Positions 1 to 10,220 of a DNA stretch of 64,000 nt are shown here, one piece after another. The translations under genes were made by a program, and so were the position numbers. Every line of letters starts with the position of its first letter. Position 1 is the stretch's first letter. The notes under the pieces are model-generated. The model searched no databases, was not told the DNA's origin, and saw only the letters and a list, made by a program, of their open reading frames with translations. This stretch comes from Triatoma infestans (lineage: Eukaryota; Arthropoda; Insecta; Hemiptera; Reduviidae): the NCBI GenBank assembly GCA_011037195.1, contig JAAEAF010003561.1, forward strand, positions 1-64,000. Direction: 5' to 3'.

Positions 1-184
1 TTCTCCCAGCTTATACAAGGAGCAAATTTTTATTGTTTTATTAAAATCATGATCATTTAAACAAAGTAATTCTCCTCTAATTTTTATGATCCAACTAATC
101 AATGACCTGTCAAGGTTAATATTATTGATGCAATTATAGCTCTTTAAGGAAAATTAAATAACGGTAGATCCCAGTAAATATCTG

Positions 185-285
185 TTTAAAACACTCACAC
201 GACTTTCTTTTACTCCAGTCGTGTAGTCAACTGTAGAAGTGACAAATTTTCTTTAAACATTTATCTCTAAATTTTGCCTCAATTG
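185..285 (-). repeat. H1 family, 3'-end fragment
   Basis: Read on the minus strand this holds the H1 tail (TAAAAGAAAGTCGTGTGAGTGTTT and a little of the body). It abuts the LINE 3' end that begins near 290. Bases 1-184 before it are AT-rich and show nothing recognisable. Confidence 0.7.
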
Positions 286-289
286 GCTT

Positions 290-1125
290 AGATTAGATTA
301 GATTGAAAAAGAGGTAGCTGGGCCTCATTCCATCACGACATACACTAGGAGGTCTATTGTGGATCCTTAGTGGTTATAGCACATCCACCAGCTTCACCCT
401 TCTAAGCGCAGGCTTAGCAAAGCTGAAAGCGGCTCTGCCATGAAGCTCGTGGCTTTGGGATTGCTTATTCCCAACTGAAGGAACCTTGTCCACATCAGGT
501 CCCCACCAGGTACACTCGCAAAGAATACGTACTGGGGTTTCTTCCTCGGCCTTACAGAAACGGCACATCGCGTAGTCTGCACGTAGGAGCTGGTGCATGT
601 TCCTGTTATTCCGCCTGCAATGGCCTGTTAGTAGCCCCCCTATTATCCTTATATCTTTCCGGCTATAGTTCAGTAGGTCCCTGAGTAAAAAGGCCAACCA
701 AGGTTGGTAAAGAGGTCTATCTATTGTGGATCGATAGTGATTATAGCACATCCGCCAGCTTCACCCTTCTAAGCGCAGGCTTAGCAAAGCTGCAAGCGGC
801 TCTGCCATGAAGCTCGGCCATGAAATGTAGACAAGTATGTTAATATCTAAATAATTAAGAGTGAAACATATGATTACTAGTTTCTGTTTCAGCCATGAAA
901 TATAGACAAGTGTATCCTAATGAAGAGTTTTGGCTGCTACTACCCTGGTGTTCTCTACCACCATTGCAGACGCTGTTTTTCTATCCAACCTTTGATAGAA
1001 GTTTGGGTCAGGCTCCTGAACAAACTGCAGAAGGGTTCGGGTCCTATAAGAGCCCTCCTTCGCTAGGGCATCCGCCTTCTCGTTGCCCGAAAACCCTACC
1101 CAAATGCCCTAACATAATTATTTAG
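290..1125 (-). pseudogene. LINE remnant: RNase H end plus C-terminal zinc knuckle
   Basis: This is the 3' part of a non-LTR retrotransposon polyprotein, read on the minus strand. From 1125 downward a frame shows GNEKADALAKEGS, the end of the LINE RNase H domain that carries its last acidic residue. The 374-700 frame follows with LLTGHCRR and the knuckle CRFC...CECTWW, typical of the end of RNase H-bearing (I/R1/Jockey-type) LINEs. The 3' side runs into a TCTAATCTAATC simple tail near 285-303. The copy is broken: about 105 bp occur twice (351-456 and 716-824), a short AT-rich stretch interrupts it at 825-890, and several frames are needed. No full RT domain is present, so it is a dead 5'-truncated copy. 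LINE identity is firm; the clade is inference. Confidence 0.8.
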
Positions 1126-1388
1126 AATTCGTTCGGAAACGCGACTTTGCAGTATAGTTTTTGAGTTTTTTTTTTGTTAATTTCTGGAAAACGAGCAAAT
1201 ACCCACCATAGCGATTTTCTTGGAATTTTCTTTTAACGCCACTGATATCCGAGAAACCCCCTTCTTTCCGCTATATCTGTATTTAGTTCAGACAGATGTG
1301 TGACAATTGCCAGTTTAAAGATAATTTGTCAGTTTTATAATTGTATAAGAGAAAGCCGTGTGATTGTCTCACACCCAGATTTGTTTCT
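1126..1388 (+). repeat. H1 family, 3' half
   Basis: It contains the H1 3' module and ends with TAAGAGAAAGCC, then the hairpin GTGTGATTGTCTCACAC (1358-1374) and CAGATTTG. The hairpin stem equals that of the long copies while the loop differs. Confidence 0.75.
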
Positions 1389-1965
1389 AAATATAACAAT
1401 GAAATGATTTAAATATAATTTACTTAGCCTATTGCAATACGTCATTCCTGAATCTTCCTTTGTATATTTTTTTTTATATTTCCTTAGTTCCGCTTTTCCT
1501 TATTTTATTTTACTTTATCTATTTGTTTCTATATCCTGTATACTAGTATGGCCAAAGCAGTTGAAATCTGAAAAGTATTTACAACTTTTTTTTGTTATAA
1601 AATGTTTTCATGTTTGTTTTGAAACAACTTTTTAAAAGCCAAACCACTTGATACAAGTTTATAGGATTGTATATATATCTACTACCATATCAAGTTAAGT
1701 TTGGCATGGAGGCCATGTTGCTTTGTTGCTGTTGTTTCCATTGTATGTATTGTTAGTAAATGGAACTAGGCAGCGCAGCTATCTGCACCGCTAGAAGAGA
1801 AGTTTCATTATTTCTCTTGGTTTTCCCACACTTATTACATACGTACATATATCGTAATACTCCTCGCAAATTGTAGTTTGTCTCTCTTATCCTGGCATTT
1901 CTTTACTTATTGTCACCGTTCTTTTAGTTTTGATTTAATCAAATGTCTATATTGGTTATATCTTC
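1389..1965. other. AT-rich interval, nothing recognised
   Basis: T-rich stretches, no convincing coding frame, no terminal repeats. The open frame at 1432-1635 is a poly-T-driven hydrophobic frame. Confidence 0.6.
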
Positions 1966-2490
1966 TTTTATTTTCACTTATTCCTAATAAAAGGAAGTAT
2001 TGCGATCATGTCAATTTTAGAAATTTAATTTTCACCAGAAATACGTGTTTTCAGGCTTCCGGGTGTGCGAAAAAAATATTTTTAGCGAATGATCTGGAGG
2101 GTGTGATTATTCTCAAAAACGAAAAATCGCAGGAATGCTCAAAGTTGGTATTCCATTTAGATGGTGCCACTTACATTCATTGTGACATGAAGGTTTCGGT
2201 CGAACGGAAGTGCGGCTTTATTGAATGGATGTTTTTATTTTTTTAACATCGTATCGTACATGTACCTACATGAATACGTATAACTTTTATTTGAAAACCT
2301 TTTTCTCGGGAAAATTGATTTTGGGAGCGGGGGATCACTAAAGTAACACTTTAGCATAATGTAAAGTTTCAACAAAATCAATTAATCAGAAGTTCGTCTT
2401 TATTATTTTTGGAGTTTTCTCGAAAATGGCTACATCGAATTTCTTTAAACTTGAAATGCTTATTGAATAGATATAAACATTGTTTGTCCA
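1966..2490 (+). repeat. H1 family, 5' two thirds (diverged)
   Basis: Begins near ATTCCTAATAAAAGGAAGTATTGCGATCATGTC and proceeds through TTTTCACCAGAAATACG, the CTCAAAAACGAAAAATCG block and the TTTGAAAACCTTTTTCTCGGG block. It matches the order of blocks in the long copies with many substitutions. No 3' hairpin follows. Confidence 0.75.
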
Positions 2491-2965
2491 TCCTCAGTTT
2501 GTCCGTAGAATATTTTGACACAATCACACAGTACTCTTCTTCTTGTTAGATGTATGGGAAAGTAATACGGTAGTATTTTATAAGTTTGCGTAGCCTGGAA
2601 GTATGTCTGTGTATCTCATTAGAACAGTAGATTATTTGTTAGTTTCTTCAAGCTAATGGGATATGGGAAAACCCCTTAAGTTAATCTTATTTGTGACGCT
2701 ATTACAGAAATAACCAGCACAATAACTCACTTCACCATAGTTCTGTAAAATCTAAGGGGGGGACACCTACACGTCCTTCTAAATTAACAACCTTTCTAGA
2801 AATTTGGAATTATCACTAAGTTTTAGTTACCCTGGGATATTTATATAATAATATAACTGGTAGAAGACTGCACTTTATGTATTAGTTAGTTTTTAGAACA
2901 AACATTATTATAAACAACTTTTTATTGTATATTACAGGTAGCGCCAATAACAAAACCCAACATAA
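2491..2965. other. AT-rich interval, nothing recognised
   Basis: No repeat ends, no coding signal. A stretch TATATTACAG just before 2940 looks like a splice acceptor but nothing convincing depends on it. Confidence 0.5.
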
Positions 2966-3241
2966 TTGAAAAGTCATTTTAGAATTAAGTCTAACGACAT
3001 CCTATGTGTGAGCCGATTCTATGAGGATTGGCTAGCAAGTTGCCGCCATCCCTATGAGTCAAAGAAAGTCCCGGAAATTCGCGATGCCTCACAAGCGTTA
3101 AGGTCTTTATATGGTGAAGAGTATTTATAAGAAGTGTCGAAGTTTGAGCAGCTAGGCACAAAACCCATTTACACAGCATTCACTCTCTATTCAAGAGAAA
3201 CTCAAAAGTATGTATTTCCGGAGAAATATATTAATTTTTAA
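2966..3241 (+). pseudogene. Unrecognised protein-like open stretch with one stop
   Basis: I do not recognise this. One frame stays open for 92 codons except for a single TAA at 3128-3130. It contains residue runs that look protein-like, such as FYEDWLASCRHPYESKKV and KPIYTAFTLYSRETQKYVFP, with charged and aromatic residues unlike the poly-Phe/Leu/Lys frames common elsewhere. The stretch is clearly less AT-rich than its flanks. It could be a decayed piece of a transposon or viral-like gene, or a pseudogene exon; there is no flanking context to decide. The opposite-strand frame at 2991-3179 is its shadow. Confidence 0.25.
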
Positions 3242-3800
3242 AATTAGAAACGATTTCATTACTTCCGCTCATAAGTAGTAAGAGGAAGTAATAAAAAAGT
3301 AATACTTCCATAATTTTAAAAGAATGCTAACAACTAATATCACTACAAACTTTGTATTTTAAATCCATTAATAATGATCTTCTTTTTAAATTTATAACTC
3401 CCTAAACATTATTTGTACAGATTAAGATAGCTGCATTACTTCCCGCATTCTTTGGTACTTAACTTGTGGAAAGTATTAAATTAGATTGCTTGAACATTCT
3501 CTCACATTTTGCTTTTTTATAAAAATGACAGATTTAATCTTTTATTTTAATGTTTAGACTATATACAATTTATATTTACATAGAAAATGCCTTACAAAAA
3601 TAAAATTTAGCGCAAACATATTATTTTACATATATTTTAATTTGTTAAATAAATTTCCCTGGAAAGTATCAGCATTACAGTTCTATAAATATTCTTAGGG
3701 ACTCCTTTCAAGAAGTATGTGTGAATCTCATGATTTTATCTCCATGTTAGTTTTTATTTTTAATCTGTTTTTTATTATTTTATGTCCAAAACTTTTACTT
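3242..3800. other. AT-rich interval, nothing recognised
   Basis: No coding frame, no terminal repeats and no H1 blocks detected apart from a short GGAAGTATTAAA-like resemblance at about 3470. Confidence 0.5.
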
Positions 3801-4410
3801 GTGTAAAAAAGGAAGTATTGCGATCGTGTCAAATTCTTGAAATTTAGTTTTCAGATCATTTGAGGTCCCTTGAGTACGAAAAAGTGATTATTAGCATAAC
3901 TGATAAAAACGGGAAAATCGTAGGAACCTGAAACATGGTATTTCCTGTATGAAAATCGATCGACCACTCGGACAAACCTATTTTACTAAATAGATTTTTC
4001 AGTTCTTTTTGCGACTTTCATTCTCGGAAAATAGTTCCAACTATTTTCTTCAAACTTGTAAGTATATCAACTAAAGACAGAAACAGCTACAAATTTTTAT
4101 TTGAAAAATTTTTCCTGTCATCTGTATAAATATTAAAAGGCTAAAATTCTCTGAGTTTGAAGAAAACCATTGGACTTTTATATTTCGGATGCATATATAC
4201 ATATTATATTTTGAATTATTTGAAATTGTAACTACCTAGTAGCTATTAAAAAAAATTATACTTATAAGCAGGTAAAAATGTGTTAAGTATTGCAAATAAA
4301 AAAAATCATAGACCTACATGTATATACAAAGATTAAACTTTTTTCAGTTTTTCGCTATTTTTCTAAAAGCTACTCCATTGATTTTGGTTAAAATTTGTAT
4401 GGATCTTAAC
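3801..4410 (+). repeat. H1 family, diverged 5' part
   Basis: Starts AAAAAAGGAAGTATTGCGATCGTGTC and follows the H1 block order. It is heavily substituted after 4100 and ends just upstream of a long copy in the same orientation. Confidence 0.7.
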
Positions 4411-4441
4411 CCTTAAAGAGCTAACACTTTCGTATAAAATA

Positions 4442-5460
4442 TTTTTACTTTCTCTTACTCCTAGTAAGAGGAAGTATTGTAATCGTGTCAAATTTTCGAT
4501 ATCGAGTTTTCACCGGAAATATCCGTTTTGAGGTCCCCTGAGTCCAAAAAAGCGGTTTTTAGCAAATAGTCTTGTGTGTGTGTGTGTGTGTTGTGTGTGT
4601 GTTCTGTGTGTGTGGTGTATGTGAACAGCAAGCTCAAAAACGAAAAACCATGAAAATTGAAACTTGATATTCCGTTTAGGTATCACCGTGGGATCTGACA
4701 CTATGTTATCTGTAAAAATTCCTCAACCGGAAGTACACTTTACTAGTTGGATTTTTTACTTTTTTGCGATTTTCTCAAAAATGGCTCCGACGATTTTTTT
4801 TAAACTTCAAACATCAACCACACAAACAAGAGCTACAACTTTTATTTGAAACATTTCTCCGGGAAAATGCATTCAAGGGCACTTTTGGAGGAGGGGTGGG
4901 GTTAGGTTTTCATCTAAAGTGCTATTTCACTTTATTAGACAATTCCGCCATCTAAATAATGTTAATTAGAATTAATATGTTGTTGAAATTCCGAGTTTGA
5001 AAAAATCGGATAACCGGAAGTGCGTTTACTTTACCACTTTACTAAATGATTTATTCACTTTTCGCAATTTTCTCAAAAATGGCTCCGACGATGTTTTTGA
5101 AACTTCTTATATAAACTAAACATGCAAAGATCTACAACTTTTATCTAAAACATTTATTTGGGAAAATTCTTTTAAGGGCACTTTTAGGGGAGAGGGGGGG
5201 TTAGATTTTCATCAAAGTGCTATCCTAGTTGATTATACAATTCTATCAACCAACCATAATTAGTTAGAAATAAATAGATGGCTGAAATTCCGAGTTTCAA
5301 GAAAATTAGTAAACCGGAAGTGCGCTTTTACTGAACAGTGTTTTCAGTTTTCGACGAATTTCATTAAATTTGGTACACAAACTATAAAATTTGTCAATTA
5401 TCATTTTGAGAACTGGTGTAAGAGAAAGTTGTGTGAGTGTTTCACACTAGATTTTTTTTT
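4442..5460 (+). repeat. H1 family, long copy A
   Basis: One of four long copies. 5' block TTTTTACTTTCTCTTACTCC at 4442-4461 is followed by AGTAAGAGGAAG, giving a local inverted repeat. A (GT)n tract lies at about 4564-4618. CCGGAAGT motifs occur near 4728, 5014 and 5315 and mark the starts of related modules spaced about 290-300 bp. The 3' end holds GTAAGAGAAAG (5418-5428, inverse of the 5' block), the hairpin GTGTGAGTGTTTCACAC (5431-5447) and TAGATTTTTTTTT. No protein is encoded; the frames at 4510-4955 cross modules without conservation. Confidence 0.85.
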
Positions 5461-5864
5461 ATGACAATTAACTTTTTGAAAAGTTCTGTTGGAGCAGTTT
5501 TTCATATAAATAGCCATTTCAATGTAATTAATGATTTGTATCCCAGAATTTGAATAAAATCGATTAACCGGAAGTTTCCTGAAGTTTTTTATTTATTTTT
5601 ATTTTCAAGTGCACTGATTTGTCATTATTTTTTATTTAAAACGTTTTTCCAAAAAATATGATTTTTATGGTTTATGGTTCTGGGAAATTATCATGAGTTT
5701 GTACTAACTTTAACTTTCAAACGGCAGTTAAGTTTTACACAGTAGTTTGACTGAGGGAGGTCTGCCGTATGGTGTATTCACATTTCGGTACAATTTATTC
5801 CTAATAAACCTGTAATCTCCACAAATTTCCAGTAAGAGAAAGTCGTGTGAATATTTCACACTTT
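5461..5864 (+). repeat. H1 family, 3' part
   Basis: Directly follows copy A. Contains AACCGGAAGT near 5565 and ends AGTAAGAGAAAGTCGTGTGAATATTTCACAC (5831-5860): a second tail with an altered hairpin. Confidence 0.7.
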
Positions 5865-6030
5865 TTTATTTTTAACCAGCGAATATATTTATAAGTTGAA
5901 TAAATAAATAAATAAATATTAACTTTTACTATATTGACAAAAACCTTTACAATATTATACGAGATTTGTGCCAATTTTCGTGTTTTAATATTGTTTTTAC
6001 ATTAAGTGTTTATAATCGTATAAAAAAAAA

Positions 6031-6215
6031 ATTGTGGTATGAAACACTTACACGACTTTCCCTTCTTAGAAAGGAAAATTTTTTCCCTAAACTTGAAATT
6101 TTCCTCATTTGTCCTGATATAAATATAACGGTTTGACCTCAAAACCTGTATTTCCGGTGGAAACTCAATTTGACACGATCGCAATACTTCCTGCTGCCAC
6201 AGCTGAAAGTAAGAG
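6031..6215 (-). repeat. H1 family, internally deleted copy
   Basis: On the minus strand it has the H1 head (GGAAGTATTGCGATCGTGTC, then TTTCCACCGGAAATACAGG) joined after only about 80 bases to the tail (AAGTCGTGTAAGTGTTTCA). Both ends are present but almost the entire middle is missing. Confidence 0.7.
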
Positions 6216-6692
6216 AATGTAATTAAAATAAAAAGCAATTAATTTTTTTTTTGTTAACGTGAGAAAATCCATTTATTAAAACAAAAGATAATTTACGCAT
6301 ACCATGCGATCACAGCTATGTAATTTTCTTTTCTTTAGCTCTTTTAAGCTAATGTATTAAATTACGATATATATATACATAATATGGGTTATGAAATATC
6401 AACCTGCCTTGAACTCAATTTGTAATCAAAAAAATTAAAATTAAAATAAATATAAAAAAATATATAAACAAGAGAAATATGATAATGTTTGTTGATAAAA
6501 TTTATGCTAATAATTTCCTGTTAAATTGATTCTGACTTGTTACTAAATTATTGCTTAATGGTAGCTACTACATTTTTACATTCTCCTTTGTAATAATAAT
6601 CAATTATTACGATCGTGTCTGCAAATAAGAAATAAAGCGAAGTATCTGTATGTGAGTATGTTGAACAATATGTATCTTAAAAATGAAAATCT
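6216..6692. other. AT-rich interval, nothing recognised
   Basis: A- and T-runs with a short (TA)n at about 6370; no coding or terminal-repeat signal. Confidence 0.5.
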
Positions 6693-6693
6693 C

Positions 6694-6932
6694 AATTTTT
6701 TTTTTTTTTTTTTAATTTAAGGCGCGTCAACATCTATGGTCCTTGGGCGCCCGGAGCCTTCTCAGTGCACTGCCGGCCTCCGGACAGTGCTCTAACGTTA
6801 CAGACAACACTGTCCATCAGCGGACAGTGAGCTGTAGAGGCTCCTAGGAAGAAAAAATCTAAGGGTAGCACAGCTGGACTCGAACCCCCCTCCGCTAACC
6901 CACTGGAGTCCAGTACGCTAACCCACTTGTTA
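6694..6932 (-). mobile_element. tRNA-derived SINE, tail type A
   Basis: Minus strand: a Pol III B-box-like GGTTCGAGTCC and A-box-like GGGTTAGCGTACTGG in the tRNA-like head, then TTCTTCCTAGGAGCCTCTAC, a CACTGTCCG...GGACAGTG inverted segment, and the tail ATGTTGACGCGCCTTAAATT with a long A-run (T18 on the plus strand at about 6695). The first bases of the head are missing compared with the other copies. It lies inside H1 material, which resumes at 6933. Confidence 0.8.
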
Positions 6933-7755
6933 AGTTCAAATTTGATAATTCGTCTAGGTTTATCACCATATTTGATAGGAAGATTTCGCGCATAATCCAT
7001 CAACCGGAAGCTCCATTGATTTTTTTTTTCAATTTTACGCCATATACTACGAAAGTGGCTCCAACGATTTTCTTGAAATTTCGTATACTATCTATCTACA
7101 CACATAAATACCTATCTTATATGAAACATATTCCTCAGAAGTACCATTTCAGTAGACTGTATGGTTCCACCGCCTATATAATATTGAAATATTTTAAAAG
7201 CATTATAGGAATTTCAAATTTGAAGGAAATCTATTAACCGGGCCGTGTGAGTTACAACAGAATAGAGTGTCTGATTTTAATTCGGGAATTTTCTCGAAAA
7301 CGGGATGTAACGATTTTTTTACTTTTTCTTGCTGCTCATAAGAGGAAGTATTGTGATGGAAAGGGTTTTTAAAAACTGGTGTGTATGTGGTCTGCACTAT
7401 AACACAAACACGGAAAATCGCAGAAAGTTCCAACTTGTTATTGAGATTTTTCGAAGTTTATATGTATAGTTGGTTCAATGTTTTTTCAAAGCGCTCTCTA
7501 GGGCCATACTATAATCAATCAACACTTCTCTACCTCCCAAGTTTAATATAGATTGGTGTTTATTTCCCGCCATCTCTATGTTTATATTAGGACAAATACG
7601 TAAAATTTGGGTTTAAAAACAAATTGTCAGTTTATACAATAAATTGTATTAAAAGAAATTAGAGAATGTCGTGTGAGTGTTTCACATCAGTTTTTTGTTT
7701 GTTTTTTGTAGTAACGGCAGTAAGAGATAGTCGTGTGAACTATTTCACAACATAT
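6933..7755 (+). repeat. H1 family fragments, composite
   Basis: The 3' module (ATCAACCGGAAGCTCC at about 7000, TGGCTCCAACGATTTTC) runs to about 7260. A new head AAGAGGAAGTATTGTGATGG starts near 7340. Tails follow at 7663-7695 (GAATGTCGTGTGAGTGTTTCACATC) and again at 7718-7752 (GTAAGAGATAGTCGTGTGAAC). At least two insertions are overlaid. Confidence 0.65.
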
Positions 7756-8419
7756 TTTTTTTAGTTGTACAAGTTTTTTATTTATTTTTATCCTATTTTT
7801 TTTTATATATCTTTTTACTAATAAACGTACATCATAATATATTTGAATGGGGGCAATTTTAAACTTGTAAAAATTCTTTCTGTAAAGAGATAAATTACAA
7901 GTTTTTTTTTGTAATATTTTTATATAAACCAGTTTTGATTGTTTACATCACTTGTCTAGATAGAAGGAGAGAGAAAAAAAAAACCAATGATAGGGAATAG
8001 GGTTTCTTCAGGGAATAATGAATCTCGTTTTCTGAATGTATTACTTACTACAACACAACAAGGTTCGTGGGAACATCTCGCGCTTCAAGTCCTTGTCTTT
8101 TGTATTTTTTTTTTGTTGGTATATATCAGCCTCTCTCTCACTTCCTCTCTATCTCTCTCTTACACTGCATTTTTTTTATATGATTATATTTTGGTTAATA
8201 TTAATTTTTACTACGAATTATAATAAGGAATGCCCAATATTGAATAGAATGATTTTTTTCGCAGTTTGCTTTGAAAATAGTCAGCTTAACTTGTTACAAA
8301 CATAAGATTTACTATCCTATATTTTATTTCAAATATTTTTTCTCTAGAAACCCGATTTTTGAAGAATACTAAGCAGAGCTTCTCTTTTAAAGTAGTGCCA
8401 TTTTACTTTTATATTATAA
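7756..8419. other. AT-rich interval with CT microsatellite
   Basis: A short (CT)n region at about 8130-8163; no conserved coding frame. The 78- and 89-aa frames here are low-complexity. Confidence 0.55.
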
Positions 8420-9080
8420 CTAGCTAAACCCGGCCACGCTTAGCTGTGGCTCAGTTTGATTTTAATTATTAGAGAAGTAAATAGAAGTACGATAGTTAAC
8501 ATAGATTCAGCAAGGAAACACATCATTCAATTTAATACCCTACTTTGCGCTGCTGTGAACTGGAAGGAAAGAAAGAAAAAATGTTTTTAACTGAAAGAAT
8601 GTTTTCAAGAGCTGAATGCGCTGTTCTACCTCCTTCCATCAACGTAGCAGCATTACCTGAAGAAGCAAGTGCTATCGCAATATGGCCATTTGAACGGATT
8701 TTAGCCAGGATTAAGGAAATGAAGAACGTTTTTCTAGTTCCACCTGGAGCGTCCAAAAAGTAAAGCCACCGGCTTGTATGATGGTATCAAATGCTGTCTT
8801 TTGTTCTTGAAGGAGTTTCAGTGTATTTTCTTAGACGAATAGCTGTAAGTCATTTCTGGTGTATGATTGCTCTCTGAGCAGTTCTCTCTCGAATGTTGCA
8901 TTGATCGACTTATTCGGTAGTGTTACTCTCAATAGTGCCAACAGCTTGCCACACATTGCAAGACAAAGATCCTCAATGAAGATTACGCTTCATTGTATAT
9001 TTCTTCTGTGAAGAAATCCAAGCCATGATTGCGTTTCTTGACGTATTCTGTGCAGAATATCTTCGGCAGAGAGCGCGCCA
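8420..9080 (-). pseudogene. Helitron Pif1-like helicase fragment with 3' end
   Basis: On the minus strand a decayed Helitron helicase region can be followed. The order is EDLCLAMCGKLLALLRVTLP, a stretch with one stop, LQEQKTAFDTIIQAGGFTF, a frameshift, then the Walker A region LDAPGGTRKTFF (the usual GGTGKT with Gly changed to Arg) and LAKIRSNGHIAIALASSG...EGGRTAHSALE. Past the helicase the minus strand reaches GCCACAGCTAAGCGTGGC, a hairpin, then CGGGTTTAG and CTAG (8420-8423) followed by T. This is the classic Helitron 3' terminus (hairpin, about 10 nt, CTRR, host T). The Rep domain and the rest of the helicase are missing; the 5' end was not found. Confidence 0.8.
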
Positions 9081-9108
9081 CGATCGCGACGCGCCTGCGA
9101 AACTTAAG

Positions 9109-9156
9109 AAAAACGGAAAACCTAAGAAACTTACAAAGTTTTAGTTTTCCGTTTTT
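9109..9156. repeat. Strong perfect-stem hairpin
   Basis: AAAAACGGAAAAC (9109-9121) is exactly complementary to GTTTTCCGTTTTT (9144-9156). The inner bases (CTAAGAAACTT/AAAGTTTTAG) also largely pair, so almost all 48 nt can fold. It lies just upstream of the helicase fragment in element orientation. Confidence 0.8.
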
Positions 9157-9390
9157 GAGAGTTGTTTTTTTTTTTTATCTTCTTCTACGTCTTTTAGCTT
9201 GCATGCTACCTGACCCAGTTTTTACAATTCATTGACAATGTTCAAACAGAAATGAAATTATTTAGATAAAATCTTATTGTAATTAATATAAAACTTGGCT
9301 AATGTTTCCATAATCTGTGTAATAATAATGCTAATAAAGTACAAGTAATTTACAATATGTAATAATCCGTCTGCCGGACCGTAACCTATA
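9157..9390. other. No feature recognised
   Basis: Mixed sequence, no coding or terminal-repeat signal. Confidence 0.5.
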
Positions 9391-9790
9391 ATCATTCTTT
9401 TACTCCCAGTGATAGGAAGTATTACGTTCCATGCCAGATTGTCAAAATTGAGTGTTTACATAAAATACAGTTTTGGGGTTTCCTGGAACGAAAAAAAAAT
9501 TGCTTCTGTATGTGTGAACAAAATATTTCAAAAATGAAAAGTCACAGGAAGTGTAAAGTTGGTATTCCGTTTAGGTATTACCACTGCATTAGACTTGAAG
9601 ATTTCGGGCAAAATCCATCAATCAGCAGAAATGCGATTTTACAGAATTCTTTTTTTCTTTCAGTATTTTTGAGATTTTTCTCGAAAACATCTCCAAGGAT
9701 GTTCTTTTAAATTTCGTATACTATTTATACCCATACATACCTATCACTTTATATTTTCCCGGAAAAAAATGGGGGGGGGGGGATTTCAGA
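9391..9790 (+). repeat. H1 family, 5' half (left arm of inverted pair)
   Basis: Head CTTTTACTCCCAGTGATAGGAAGTATTACG, the AAAATGAAAAGTCACAGGAAGTG block, GGCAAAATCCATCAATC and the G-run (T)GGGGGGGGGGG at 9770-9782, corresponding to the GGGGAGGGG block of the long copies. Confidence 0.7.
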
Positions 9791-10220
9791 ATAATTAATA
9801 AAATCATTGCCTCAGAATTACATAAATGAATCCCCCCACCCCCAATGTTTCAAATAAAACTTTTGGATTTGTTGACATAGATTGATTAATCCAATCATTA
9901 AAGGGGTGCTTTCTATTTTTGATCAAAATCTTATAGTCAAATCGATTGGAATCGCTTTCTAGAAAATCCCTCAAAAAAAAGAAGAAAAATCTATTCAATA
10001 GAGTGATAATTCCGGAATTCAGGAATTTTGACAGATATCTTACTACTGGGAGCACAAAACCGGAACATACATATAAAAGAGAGAGAGAGAGAGAGAGACC
10101 AATCATTTTCTAAAAATCACTTTTTCGAAGACAAGAGACCTCAAAACGTGTATTTCCGGTGAAAAATTCGACACAATCGCAATTTATCTTTCTTAACAAG
10201 CAGTAAGAGACGGTAAAAAT
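9791..10220 (-). repeat. H1 family, 5' half (right arm of inverted pair)
   Basis: Opposite-orientation copy: CACCCCCAATGTTTCAAATAAAACTTTTGG then, near 10140, CGTGTATTTCCGGTGAAAAATTCGACACAATCGC and a degenerate head. With the preceding entry it forms a tail-to-tail inverted pair. A (GA)n tract sits at 10078-10098. Confidence 0.7.
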
